Assembly (NCBI GenBank): GCA_963711635.1
Contig: CAVQEZ010000006.1
Span: 62,001-126,000 of the forward strand
Origin: CADEED01 sp963711635
Lineage (GTDB): Bacteria; Pseudomonadota; Gammaproteobacteria; Steroidobacterales; Steroidobacteraceae
Reading direction: 5' to 3'
DNA length: 64,000 nucleotides
The notes below the pieces were generated by a model. It was given only the letters and a program-made list of their open reading frames with translations. It was not told the origin of the DNA and searched no databases. The stretch's first letter is position 1; each line of letters opens with the position of its first letter. Below are positions 50,976 through 60,573 of the stretch, in pieces. A program made the position numbers and the translations under genes.

Positions 50976-53811
50976 CGCTTTTGCTGGCGCAGGGTTCGAA
51001 TCCCGGCAATCCCTGCCTGACACCACTTCCGCTTCTCGAGCGTAGCGCCGTAATGATGGTGGTGTCGCCGGCCGTGAGCATGGCGGTGGCATTGAACTCC
51101 GCGATCCAGGCCAGGCACTTGTCTGGCCGGAAGCGCGCGCGGAGTAGCGATATCCCTGCGCGTAGTCGTAACCCGGCCGCGGCGAGGAATTGCGCGTCCC
51201 ACTCGCTTTCCACGCCCTCGGCCACCAGCTCGAGGCGCAAGGCATGCGCCATCTGCGCGGTGGACTCGACGATGATGCGGTCGTCGGTGTTGTTGCGCAT
51301 GCCAAGCACGAAGGACTTGTCGAGCTTGAGCGCATGCACCGGCAGGTCGCGCAGATAACCCAGCGAGGAATAGCCGGTGCCGAAATCGTCGATGGAAATC
51401 AGCACGCCCAGCTTGTGAATTTCCTGGATCACACGCAGCGCGCGCGCCGGGTCGAGCATCATCGCGCTCTCGGTGATCTCCAGCTCCAGTGACGGAGCCG
51501 AGACGCCGGATTGCTCCAGTAGTTTCTGCAGGTGCGCGGGGAAGGCGGTGTCCTGCAGCAGGCGCGCCGAGAGATTCACCGCGATACGCACGTGCACGCC
51601 ACGCTCGCGCCAGCCGCGCACCTGCGACAGCGCGCCGCTCAGCGTCCACTCGGTGAGCGGCCGGATGAGGTCGGTGGACTCGGCGATCGCGACGAACTCG
51701 GCCGGCGAAATCGCGCCCTGCGTGGGATGGAACCAGCGCACCAGCGCCTCGGCGCTGTCCACCATGCCGGTGCGCAGGTTCACCTGCGGCTGGAAGTGCA
51801 GCTCGAGCTGTCCACCGGCGATGGCCGAACGCAACTCGCCGCCGATGGCCAGTTTGCGCACGCTGTTCTCATCCAGAGCGGCATCGTAGTACTCGAAAGG
51901 TGAACCGCGTTTCTTGGCCAGGTACATGGCCACGTCGGCGTGACGCAGCAGCGTCTGCGCCTCGCTGGCATCCTGCGGAAACCGCGCGATGCCGATGCTG
52001 ACGCCGACTTCGATGGAAATGCCGGCCACGTCGATCGGCGCGCGCAGGCAGTCAGCCAGCGACTGCGAGGTGCTGGCGATGGTCTCGGCGGAATGTGGCT
52101 GGTCGAGCACCACGGTGAATTCGTCGCCGCCGATACGGGCGATGAAACCGCGGTCGCCCAGCGCCTGCTGGAAGCGATGCGCAACCTCGCACAACACGCG
52201 ATCGCCGACGTTGTGGCCCAGCGTGTCGTTGACTTCCTTGAAGCGGCACAGGTCCAGCATCAGCAGGGTAATCGAGGGCTGCGAACGGTCCGGCGCGAGT
52301 CCGCGCTCGAGTTGCGCCAGCAGCGCGGCCCGGTTCGGCAGCGAAGTCAGCGAATCATGCGTGGCCTGGTGCTGCAGGCGGCGCGTCTGAGCGCGGCGCT
52401 CGCGGATGTCGCGCACGATGGCGGTGTGCAGCCGCTCGGTGTTGAGGCGCACGCGACTCAAGGAGATCTCCACCGGGAACACTTCACCGTCACGGGTGCG
52501 CGCGTCGCACTCGCGGATCGCGCCGTGCATTGCGCCGAGGCGCGCGCTGGCGCCATCACCCGCGAACAGCGTGATGAACTTCGAGATGGGCTCGTCGACC
52601 AGATCGTAGGCGGCGCAGTTGAACAGACGCGCCGCGGCCGGATTGGCCGTCTTGATGATGCCGTCGTCGTCGATGCACACGATGCAGTCGGTGGACGACT
52701 GCACCACGCTCTTCAGCAACGCGTCGCGACGCCGCATGCCGATGGCGTACGAGATGGCGCGCCAGGTCTGTATCTCGAGCGAGCGCACGGCCGCCGCCAC
52801 GAACAGCAGCGCGATGATCAGCATGGGCGCGGCACAGTCGATCACCAGGCGATGGGCGCTGTACGCATAGGCCGAGATGCCCACAGCCGCGACCAGCAGC
52901 AACGCCAGCACACCGAGATTGCGGCGCCACCTCGCGTCGAACAGCATCGCCGCGAGCGCCGTCCAGAGCGCCAGCAGCAGCGCCGCGCCCCAACCCGGGA
53001 TCTGCCTGGGCGCGCCCAGGTTCACGGTCTCGGTCGCCAGCGCCTGCACCACGATGCCCGGCAGGTTGCCGTACACCGGCACGGCAATGATGTCGTTCAG
53101 CTCGAGCGCCGTGGCACCGACGAATACCGATCTGCCGTTGAACAACTCGCGCGACACGCGGCCATTGACCACGTCCGCGTACGAGACATAGCTGAACGAG
53201 CCGGGTGAAATGGAAAAGTCGATGGCCACCGGCTGTTCTTCGGGCAGCAGCCGGCCCGGGTCGATGACACTGGCCAGGCGTTCGCCCTCCAGCGTCCAGA
53301 AGTTGCGCCATTCGCGCGTCAGGCCGTCGGGTCCGGGAATCCCGTTGACGCCGGCGAGATCGACGCTGCGCGCGAAGCGCGGCAACGGACGGCTCACGAT
53401 GAGGTGCTGATCCGCGCTGCTCGCGTACTGGAAGAAGGTGGGCAGCAGCACCGGAAAATCGCGGCGCCGCGCCAGCGCGGAGTCGAACACCGCGTCACCG
53501 ACATCGTTCGACGGAGAGCTGAAATCGATGTCGAGAAATACGCGCCGCGGACTGGCGAGGCTCAGCTGCTTGATGAGATTGGCGTGATGCTCGCGCGGCC
53601 AGGGCCAGCTTTCCAGCTCCTTCAGGCTGGCCGCATCGATGCCGACGATGACGACATTCGAAGAGACTTCTCGTCGCAGCAGGCGGGCACGCGCATCGGT
53701 GGCCGCATTCTCGAGCGGCCGCAACTGGTCCGTGACTTCGAGCCCGCCGACGATCAGCAACGTCGTGAGCGCGATCAACCACCAGATCTGACGGCGCCCG
53801 ATACGAATCAT
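50956..53811 (-). CDS. CHASE2-PAS-GGDEF-EAL cyclic-di-GMP protein
   Basis: The 951-residue protein has an N-terminal anchor, a CHASE2 periplasmic sensor (about 30-270, with VIVGIDAASLKELESWPWPR), three membrane segments (about 275-345), PAS (about 375-480), GGDEF (about 490-650, intact IARIGGDEFTVVL) and EAL (about 665-905, with EALVRWFHP, LEITESAMML and ISIDDFGTGYSSLGYL). Both catalytic motifs are present, so it may both make and degrade c-di-GMP. In EAL the expected YDYAQGY lies out of frame near 51170, a compensated double shift. The last residues (GSGVRQGLPGFEP...) are encoded by a dispersed repeat. The start overlaps the FecR-like gene stop as ATGA. Confidence 0.92.
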   Translation of the reverse strand: MIRIGRRQIWWLIALTTLLIVGGLEVTDQLRPLENAATDARARLLRREVSSNVVIVGIDAASLKELESWPWPREHHANLIKQLSLASPRRVFLDIDFSSPSNDVGDAVFDSALARRRDFPVLLPTFFQYASSADQHLIVSRPLPRFARSVDLAGVNGIPGPDGLTREWRNFWTLEGERLASVIDPGRLLPEEQPVAIDFSISPGSFSYVSYADVVNGRVSRELFNGRSVFVGATALELNDIIAVPVYGNLPGIVVQALATETVNLGAPRQIPGWGAALLLALWTALAAMLFDARWRRNLGVLALLLVAAVGISAYAYSAHRLVIDCAAPMLIIALLFVAAAVRSLEIQTWRAISYAIGMRRRDALLKSVVQSSTDCIVCIDDDGIIKTANPAAARLFNCAAYDLVDEPISKFITLFAGDGASARLGAMHGAIRECDARTRDGEVFPVEISLSRVRLNTERLHTAIVRDIRERRAQTRRLQHQATHDSLTSLPNRAALLAQLERGLAPDRSQPSITLLMLDLCRFKEVNDTLGHNVGDRVLCEVAHRFQQALGDRGFIARIGGDEFTVVLDQPHSAETIASTSQSLADCLRAPIDVAGISIEVGVSIGIARFPQDASEAQTLLRHADVAMYLAKKRGSPFEYYDAALDENSVRKLAIGGELRSAIAGGQLELHFQPQVNLRTGMVDSAEALVRWFHPTQGAISPAEFVAIAESTDLIRPLTEWTLSGALSQVRGWRERGVHVRIAVNLSARLLQDTAFPAHLQKLLEQSGVSAPSLELEITESAMMLDPARALRVIQEIHKLGVLISIDDFGTGYSSLGYLRDLPVHALKLDKSFVLGMRNNTDDRIIVESTAQMAHALRLELVAEGVESEWDAQFLAAAGLRLRAGISLLRARFRPDKCLAWIAEFNATAMLTAGDTTIITALRSRSGSGVRQGLPGFEPCASKSANAPRA
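51009..51028. repeat. Dispersed repeat fragment at the GGDEF-EAL gene 3' end
   Basis: TCCCTGCCTGACACCACTTC is the complement of GAAGTGGTGTCAGGCAGGGA, a core also found in the 35317 element. It is translated near the end of the CHASE2 protein. Confidence 0.55.
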
Positions 53812-55551
53812 TTCTTGCCTGGTTTGCGCAACAAGCCATTGAGCAGACCATCGACGGTGTCGACGACGTCGTTCACGACGTTACCCGGCGTGGCCGGTGC
53901 ACTCGTGGTGTTGCCCGTGTCCTGCCCCTGGTCGTTGTCGTCGAGACCGAGGTCGACGCCGACTCCGAGATCCACGCCCGCCACGCTGACGCCCAGGTCC
54001 ACGTTGCCGGCGCCCACGTCGACACCCGCGGTCACCGCGGTATCCACGCCTGCGACACTGGCGCCCACGTCGGCGGCCACGGCCACATCAGCGCCGGGGC
54101 CCACATCCACGGCGGCGCCGACTCCGGCATCGACGGCGACCGCGTTGCCGACATCGGCCGCGACCCCGAGATCCACGTTGGCCGCGCCCTGGCCGTTTCC
54201 AAGGTCTACCGCGGCACCCGCCCCCACGTCGGTAGATAGGGGACCGGCATCCACGCCGGCGTTCACATCGACGCTCGCGGCATGTCCGGCGCCGAGACCG
54301 ACCGCCGCGTCCGCGCCCACGTCCACCGCGGCGCTGCCCAGATCCACACTGGTCGAGGCGCCCACGTCGACGCTGGCCGCGCCGGAGCCGATATCCACGG
54401 CCGCGCCGGCATCGACGTCCACCGCGGCCGCACTGCCCACGTCCACGCTGGTCGAGGCGGACACATCCACGCTGGCCGCGCCCTGCCCCAGGTCGACGCC
54501 GGCGCTCACCGCCGTGTCCACGCTGGCCGGGCCCGCGGCAAGCGCCGCGCCGGCGCCCAGGTCGACGCTGCCCGCGCCCAGATCCACATTCGTTGCCGTA
54601 CTGACATCGACGCTCGCGGGACCGGCGCTCACATTCGCACCAGCCGCCACGTCCACGGCAGGATCCGGCGCCCAGGGATACATCGACCGCGGCATTGGTC
54701 GCGTCCGTGCCGACGCTGGCCGACACTTCGGCCGCGGCTGTATCAGTTACCGCCGCAACGCTGCCGCCCACGTCGGCGCTGCTTCCAGTAGTCACGGCGA
54801 TTTCGCTCGAGGAGTCGACCACAGGAGCGCTGGCCACCGGCGCATCGCCCGCGGGCCGCGTGATTTCGTCGCGCCCGGAAAATGAAGAATCATGGTCACT
54901 GCTCACCGGAGCCGGACGCGGCGTCGTTGGCCCGGTACCGGCCCCGGCCGGTGCACGCGGCGGAGGCGCCTTGCCGGAATCCATCTTCAACACGCCAATG
55001 CCCTGGTCGCCGCGCCGGCGCGAGGCGATCTCGCCGGCCTTGATGTCGACCACCGAGCTGTCGTCGCTCGCGCGAATTTCGAGCAGGCCTTCGAACAGGG
55101 AAATCGTGGTGGAGTCGTCCTGGGCGGCGACGTTGAATTGCGTGCCCTTGACCACTCCGACCAGGTACGGCGTTTCCACGCGCAGCTTGCGCCCTGCGCG
55201 CTTGCCGATGTCGTAGAACGCATTGCCGCGCGGCTGCACGATGCGATCGATGGCACCGCCGCGCGTCTCCGGAGCCGGGAATTCCAGCAAGGTATCCGGG
55301 CCGACGCTCACGGAAGTCTTGCCCTGCCGGAGCTCGATGGCGCCGCCGCGGCCGGTACGCACCGTCGCGGGCAGCTCGAGCACGGAGCCGGCGCGCACCG
55401 CGCGCTCGGCGCCTATCATGGTGACGTGCACTTCGCCCTTCACGCTCGCGACCACGATGTCGCCGGTGTCGAGCGCCTGCGCCGCGGGCGCGCCGAACAG
55501 CGCCGCGCAGGCCAGCACGGTCGAAAGCCAATACCTAACTACATGAGTCAT
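53808..55551 (-). pseudogene. FecR-domain protein with a long Val/Asp/Gly/Ala repeat region, one frameshift
   Basis: The protein begins MTHVVRYWLSTVLACAALFG (signal peptide; an upstream ATG near 55581 is an alternative start), followed by a FecR domain (GEVHVTMIGAERAVRAGSVL, TGRGGAIELRQGKTSVSVGP, VETPYLVGVVKGTQFNV, ASDDSSVVDIKAGEIASRR). After about residue 160 comes a Pro/Ser linker, then nearly 300 residues of degenerate repeats such as AVDVGADAAVGLGAG, GAGAAVDLGNGQGAANVDLG, ending NDVVDTVDGLLNGLLRKPGK. One single-base shift near 54675 divides the repeat region. The stop overlaps the CHASE2 gene start by 4 bp, so the two are translationally coupled. It is divergent from a TpsB-type gene. Substrate or function unknown. 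Confidence 0.75.
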
Positions 55552-55750
55552 CGAGAACTCATTATGGTTATAACGGGTCATTGCCCATCCCCTTATTCGT
55601 ATGCGGCGAATCCTACTAGGGGAGCACCCGTCACAATGTGAGTCGCATCTCATCACTTCGCGCGGGTTGCGCGGAGAATGCGCGCCCGAACTCCCGACGC
55701 ACCGGTACAGGCGCGCGCAAATGACAATAACTGCCAGGGGCACTGTGAAA

Positions 55751-57331
55751 ATGCATTCGCGACGGCTCGCGGCCGCCGCGCTTGTCATAATTGCCACGGG
55801 CATATCGGGGCGCGGCGCGCAGGCGCAAACACCGCTCCCGGCCGCCAAACTAACTACTGCGCCCGCGCCCGCTCCGGCGACACCAATGCTCACGACCGTG
55901 GTCGTCGACGGCAGCAGTGCCTACGACGCGGCGCGCCTGTTCGCGGCCTACCGCGAGCAGCTCGGACAACCGATCTCGCGCGAGGGTGCACGAGCCATCG
56001 TCGACGCCTTGCTGGCGCTCTACGAGCAGGACGGATTCGTACGGCCCGAGATCAAGCTGGACGACTCGCTGACCGGCCGCGGCGTGCTGCGCGTGCGGCT
56101 GTTCGAGGCACAGGTGAGCGCCGTGGTTTTCGAGGGCGACAGCGGCCGATATGGCGCGCAGCTCGAACAGATCGGCGCACGCCTCGAGGGTGCGCGCCCG
56201 CTGCGCAAGAACGACGTACCGGACGCGCTGCGCGCGATGCGGCAGATCGCGGGCCTGGCGATCACGGCCAGCACGCGCCGCGTAGAGCAGCGCAATGCAT
56301 TCGAGCTGGTGGTGAAATCCGATTTCTCACCCGTCGACGGCGTGGTGCGCATGAACAATCGTGGCACCGACCAGGTCGGGCCGGCCTTCGTACTCGGCCA
56401 GTTTTTTGCCAACGGGCTGCTCGGGCGACAGGACAAGCTCGGCCTGATCTTCGCGGCCGCCACCGATCCCGGTGAGTACCTGGGCGGTGGGCTGTATGCC
56501 GACGTCGGGCTGGGACAGGCGGGTACTCATGCCAACGCGCTGCTGTTCCGTTCGCGCTCGGCACCGAACGAGGCCCCGCTGAACCTCGACGACGAATACC
56601 TGCGCGAACGCGCCACGCTGCGCGTCTCGCATCCGCTGCATCAGGACTCGACTTCCTCGCTCAGCGTCGGCGCCGCCTTCGATGCCGACGACCTCATGAT
56701 CGACCGCGGCGGCGTGGCCATTCGCGAAGACCGGCTGCGCATCGTCGAAACCGCGCTGCGCGGCAGCTGGCGCAGCGCGGGCGCGACGCAATATTCGGCC
56801 GGCCTGGTGCTGCGCAAGGGTCTGGATGCGTTCGGCGCCGGACTGCAGGCCGAAGACCTGGTCAACGACCCGCGGCGCGTGGACTTCCTGCTGGCCCAAC
56901 TCACCGGCACGCTCTATCGCCGCTTCGCCACTGACTGGTCGGCGCGCGTCGACGCCTTCGCGCAACACACGGGCTATGTGTTGCCGGACAGTGAACGGTT
57001 CAAGATCGGCGGCGACCGCCTGGGCCGCGGCTTCGAGGTTACCGAGATCGCCGGCGATCGCGGCGTGGGCGCCAAACTCGAGTTGCGCCGCGATCTGCTC
57101 AACACCGACGGCATGTTCGGGCGCCTCTCGGCCTACGGCTTCTATGATTTCGGCGCCGCCTGGAAGCAGGATCGTCCGGGCCGCGAGTCCGCGACCACGG
57201 CCGGAACCGGTTTTGCACTGCAAGGGTCCAGCCTGACCGGCTATCTCGAAGTGGCCGCGCCGCTCACCGGCGCGGACATCGAAGGCAAGCGCCGCGCCTC
57301 GGTGTTTGCCGAGCTCAGCTATCGCTTCTAA
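55751..57331 (+). CDS. ShlB/FhaC/HecB-family (TpsB) outer-membrane transporter
   Basis: The 526-residue protein has a signal peptide (MHSRRLAAAALVIIATGISG), a POTRA-type region (AARLFAAYREQLGQPISREG, YEQDGFVRPEIKLDD, LRVRLFEAQVSAVVFEGDSG) and a C-terminal beta-barrel ending LSYRF. The motif FKIGGDRLGRGFEVTEIAGD corresponds to the VRGF/Y-like lid signature of Omp85/TpsB proteins, here with RGF. Such proteins export large filamentous partners. No TpsA gene is in the window. The start is the ATG after the ribosome-site-like AGGGG; GTG 55745 and ATG 55721 are alternatives. It is divergent from the FecR-repeat/CHASE2 unit. Confidence 0.8.
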   Translation: MHSRRLAAAALVIIATGISGRGAQAQTPLPAAKLTTAPAPAPATPMLTTVVVDGSSAYDAARLFAAYREQLGQPISREGARAIVDALLALYEQDGFVRPEIKLDDSLTGRGVLRVRLFEAQVSAVVFEGDSGRYGAQLEQIGARLEGARPLRKNDVPDALRAMRQIAGLAITASTRRVEQRNAFELVVKSDFSPVDGVVRMNNRGTDQVGPAFVLGQFFANGLLGRQDKLGLIFAAATDPGEYLGGGLYADVGLGQAGTHANALLFRSRSAPNEAPLNLDDEYLRERATLRVSHPLHQDSTSSLSVGAAFDADDLMIDRGGVAIREDRLRIVETALRGSWRSAGATQYSAGLVLRKGLDAFGAGLQAEDLVNDPRRVDFLLAQLTGTLYRRFATDWSARVDAFAQHTGYVLPDSERFKIGGDRLGRGFEVTEIAGDRGVGAKLELRRDLLNTDGMFGRLSAYGFYDFGAAWKQDRPGRESATTAGTGFALQGSSLTGYLEVAAPLTGADIEGKRRASVFAELSYRF

Positions 57332-57435
57332 CAACATGCCCCAATAGGGTGCGCTCGCGCATGCGCCTTTGGATGCATGGCTATCGTCACAGCGGAACGC
57401 TATAACACGCCCCAGAACAATCACGGGGATGTGTG

Positions 57436-58293
57436 ATGTCTGACACCTATAAAGAAGAGTCACTCACCGGCGTGGGTGGACTCAAGATCTTCAATCGTTC
57501 GTGGCGGCCGGAAGGCACCCCTCGCGCAGTCGTCGTGCTGTCGCATGGCTTCAACTCGCACAGCGGCTACTACCTCTGGGCCGCTGAGCAGTTGTTAGCC
57601 AGCCGCCTGGCCGTGTACGCGCTCGACTATCGCGGCCGCGGCAAGTCCGACGGCGAGCGCTACTACGTCGAGCAGTTCTCCGAATACCAGAGCGATCTCG
57701 ACATGACCGTGAAACTCGCGCGAGCGCGCGAGCCCGGACTACCGATTTTCGTCCTGGGCCACAGTGCCGGCGGCGTGATCGCCTGCAACTACGTGCTCGA
57801 CAACCAGAAGGACATCGCGGGCCTGATCTGCGAGAGTTTTGCGTACCGCGTGCCCGCGCCGGATTTCGCGCTGGCCGTGCTCAAGGGGCTTTCGCACCTG
57901 GCACCGCACGCGCACGTGCTGAACCTGCCGAAGAAAGAGTTCTCGCGCGATCCCAAGGTGGTGCAGGCATTGATCGACGATCCGCTGCTCGCGAACGAAG
58001 TCCAGCCCACCAAGACCGTGGCCGAAATGGTGCGCGCCGACGAGCGCCTCAAGCGCGACTTCCCGCAGTTCACACTGCCGCTGCTCATCATTCATGGCAC
58101 CAAGGACACCGTGACGCGTCCCGAGGGCAGCCAGGAGTTCTATGCGCGCGCCAGCTCGGCGGACAAGACGCTGAAGCTGTACGAAGGCTTCTTCCACGAT
58201 CCGCTGAATGACATCGGCAAGGAAACCGTCATGGCGGACATCCGCGCCTGGATCGAGAAGCAAATGGGGACACTCCCCCCAAATCTCTCTTGA
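57436..58293 (+). CDS. Alpha/beta hydrolase, monoacylglycerol lipase-like
   Basis: The 285-residue protein has the oxyanion region VVVLSHGFNSHSGYYLWAAE, LDYRGRGKSDGERYYVEQFS, nucleophile Ser in FVLGHSAGGVIACNYV (GHSAG), acid in LLIIHGTKDTVTRPEGSQEF and His in YEGFFHDPLND. The match to monoacylglycerol/lysophospholipase-like hydrolases is strong and there is no signal peptide. GTG 57433 directly precedes ATG 57436. The last eight residues (MGTLPPNLS region) and the stop codon come from a copy of the GGGGACACTCCCC repeat. Confidence 0.86.
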   Translation: MSDTYKEESLTGVGGLKIFNRSWRPEGTPRAVVVLSHGFNSHSGYYLWAAEQLLASRLAVYALDYRGRGKSDGERYYVEQFSEYQSDLDMTVKLARAREPGLPIFVLGHSAGGVIACNYVLDNQKDIAGLICESFAYRVPAPDFALAVLKGLSHLAPHAHVLNLPKKEFSRDPKVVQALIDDPLLANEVQPTKTVAEMVRADERLKRDFPQFTLPLLIIHGTKDTVTRPEGSQEFYARASSADKTLKLYEGFFHDPLNDIGKETVMADIRAWIEKQMGTLPPNLS

Positions 58294-58325
58294 AAACAGG
58301 CTAGCAAACGGGGACGCACCTGCTG
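58262..58325. repeat. Dispersed repeat between hydrolase and HD-domain genes
   Basis: AAATGGGGACACTCCCC then AAATCTC and GCTAGCAAACGGGGACGCAC repeat the left end of the 42814 element and the inner segment of the 23481 element. It ends within the likely 5' end of the HD-domain gene. Confidence 0.75.
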
Positions 58326-58352
58326 CTCGAGAACATTGCCTCCCTAGACCGC

Positions 58353-58856
58353 GTGCTGGAGGCGCACGCGGCCGAGTTGGGCGAAGATTTCACCGCCTAT
58401 CGCAATCATGCTTACCGGGTTGCGAATCTGTGCGCGGCATTGAGTCCCTGCGACGCGCAGACCTTCGAGAAGGTCGCGCTTGCAGCCGCGTTTCACGATC
58501 TCGGCATCTGGACTGCGCACACCTTCGACTACCTGGCACCGTCCATCGACCTCGCCTGCCAGCATCTCGCCTGCGCCGGCCACGAAGACTGGCAGGCCGG
58601 AATCTCCGGCATGATCCGCGAGCATCACAAGGTGCGCGCGTATCGCGGCACCGACACGGAGCTCATCGAACCCTTTCGCCGTGCCGACTGGATAGACGTC
58701 TCGCTCGGACTGCTCACATTCGGCTTGCCGCGCACGCGCCTCCGCGCGATCGTCACGCGATGGCCGAACGCGGGATTTCACAGGCGACTGATTCAGCTCA
58801 CGCTACGCCAGGCGCGCACACACCCGTTGCGACCGCTGCCGGTCCTCAAGTGGTGA
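58353..58856 (+). CDS. HD-domain protein, possible start codon lost to a repeat
   Basis: From GTG 58353 the 167-residue protein reads MLEAHAAELGEDFTAYRNHA, AALAAAFHDLGIWTAHTFDY (the HD metal-binding doublet, preceded by the His in RNHAYRV) and REHHKVRAYRGTDTELIEPF with DWIDV, the usual third and fourth metal ligands. HD proteins hydrolyse phosphate esters, often nucleotides. In-frame codons upstream (LLENIASLDRV) look like genuine family sequence and reach the end of the repeat at 58325, with CTG but no ATG there, so the original start may have been replaced. The stop overlaps the start of the next small gene. Confidence 0.75.
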   Translation: MLEAHAAELGEDFTAYRNHAYRVANLCAALSPCDAQTFEKVALAAAFHDLGIWTAHTFDYLAPSIDLACQHLACAGHEDWQAGISGMIREHHKVRAYRGTDTELIEPFRRADWIDVSLGLLTFGLPRTRLRAIVTRWPNAGFHRRLIQLTLRQARTHPLRPLPVLKW

Positions 58857-59089
58857 GGGCGCGCTGGGTCTTGCTGTGCTGCGCGGTGGCATTGTCAGCA
58901 GGTGCGCGAGCCGAACCACGTAGCCGGTACGACGTGCGCGAATTGTCTGCCAGATACCAGCGCGCCGGCATGACCAATACGCTGCTGTTCGACCTGCCCA
59001 ACTTCAGCCACGAATATCCGGGCGCGAAGGTACTCGAGCGGGCGCTCGACTATCTGCAGGAAGTCACGCCGCCGGCTGTCCAGCCCTGA
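58853..59089 (+). CDS. Small secreted protein of unknown function
   Basis: A 78-residue frame starts at GTG 58853, overlapping the HD gene stop as GTGA. It has a signal-like N-terminus (RARWVLLCCAVALSAGARA) and continues SRYDVRELSARYQRAGMTNT then LLFDLPNFSHEYPGAKVLER. No family is recognised. Coupling to the HD gene supports real translation. The 3' end overlaps the convergent permease by 26 bp. Confidence 0.5.
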   Translation: MRARWVLLCCAVALSAGARAEPRSRYDVRELSARYQRAGMTNTLLFDLPNFSHEYPGAKVLERALDYLQEVTPPAVQP

Positions 59090-60522
59090 CGCTCAGGCGC
59101 TTGATCACGAGGGCGATGACGATGACAGCCAGGCACGCCAGGCTGGCCCACATCTCCGGTTGTTTGCTGGGCATGACGGTCATCGCGATCAACACCGCCA
59201 GCATGGCCAGCGCGGCACCGCCCGCCATCAGCGGAGCACCGTTCGCGGTGCGCAGCTCGGGCTTCGAGTACGGAAACCTGAAGTGCGCGACCGCCACGAA
59301 CATGTAGGTGAACATCATCAGCGCGCCGCAGGAGTTCAGCAGGAAGCTGAACAGCTTCTCGGGAGCGATGTCGCGCATGAGCATCACCACGAAGCCGAAC
59401 GCGCTGCCCAGCAGGATGGCGCGCGCCGGCACCTGGCGCTTGTTCACCGCCGTCAGCCAGCGCGGCGCGTCACCTTTGTCCGCCATCGCGAACAGCACGC
59501 GCGCGGTGACGTACACGCCGGAGTTCAGGCAGGAGAGCACCGCGGTGAGCACGATGACGTTCATGATCGTGGCCGCGCCCGGAATGCCGATGTGTTGCAG
59601 CGCCAGCGCGAACGAGGAATCGCCGGACTTGAACTGCGTCCACGGCACGATGCAGAGGATCAGCGCGATCGAGAGCACGTAGAACAGCAGGATGCGCAGC
59701 ACGACGGTGGCGGCCAGCCGCGACATGGTGCGGTTCGATTCCGCGGATTCCGCGGCGGCCACCGTCACGATCTCGGCGCCGACCATCGAGAAGATCACGG
59801 TGGTGACGCCGGTCAGGATCGCGGCCCAGCCGAACGGCGCGAAACCCTGGTGTGCGCTGAGATTCGCCAGGCCGGGCGAAGACGGGTTGCCGACGCCCAG
59901 CAACCAGGACGCGGCCACCACGATGAATACGACGATCGCGGCGACCTTGATGGACGCGAACCAGAATTCGAACTCGCCGTAGGAACGCGCCGAAGTCAGG
60001 TTCACGGCGGTGAGCACGCGCCATCAACCCGAGGCCGATCTGCCAGACGTCGAGCATCGGCAGCCAGGCATGGATGGTCTGCGCGCCGGCGATCGCTTCG
60101 ATCGCAACCACCACCACCCAGAACCACCAGTACAGCCAGCCGGCGATGAAGCCCGCGCCATTGCCCAGTCCGGCGCGCACGTACTCGGTGAACGAGCCCA
60201 GGCCCGGCTGATCCATGGCCATGCGCGCCAGGATGCGGATCACGGCGTAAACCACGATGCCCGCGGACACGTAACTGAGGATGACGGCCGGGCCGATGGT
60301 GGCGATGGCCGCGCTGCTGCCGACGAACACCCCGGCGCCGATGATTCCGCCGATGGAAATCATCACCAGGTGTCGCGCGAGCAGGGTTTTGGAGAGTTTG
60401 TCGGAGGCGGATCCGGTGACGGCGGCTTCGTTGGCGTTCAAGCTGGCTCGCTCTGGTTGCGTGGCGCGGCAAAAATACGCCGAATCTCGGCCAGCGTCGA
60501 ACTCGCTGTCGATTTGCCCCAT
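59064..60522 (-). pseudogene. Amino acid permease (APC superfamily), one frameshift
   Basis: The first frame reads LSKTLLARHLVMISIGGIIG, AGVFVGSSAAIATIGPAVIL and GLGSFTEYVRAGLGNGAGFI; after a single inserted base near 60017 the second frame runs open with SARSYGEFEFWFASIKVAAI, VGAEIVTVAAAESAESNRTM and ALSCLNSGVYVTARVLFAMA-like sequence. Twelve spans and the GGIIGAGVF signature identify a GABA/proline/aromatic amino acid permease. The start is uncertain: ATG 60522 is the first in frame, but homologues usually begin close to TTG 60441. Substrate specificity cannot be read. Confidence 0.82.
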
Positions 60523-60573
60523 TGCCGTTCGACCAACAGGTAACCGTCAACAACTGTTACCCAAGGAGCAAAC

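Noticed and set aside
51940..53208. A 422-codon plus-strand frame antisense to the CHASE2-GGDEF-EAL gene.
   Set aside because: The translation is low in structure and rich in R, H and Q, with no family match. It mirrors the codon bias of the real gene.
54088..54670. Glycine/arginine-rich translation continuing from the FecR-domain frame.
   Set aside because: It results from a single-base shift. The neighbouring frame gives the V/D/G/A repeats that join naturally to both ends.
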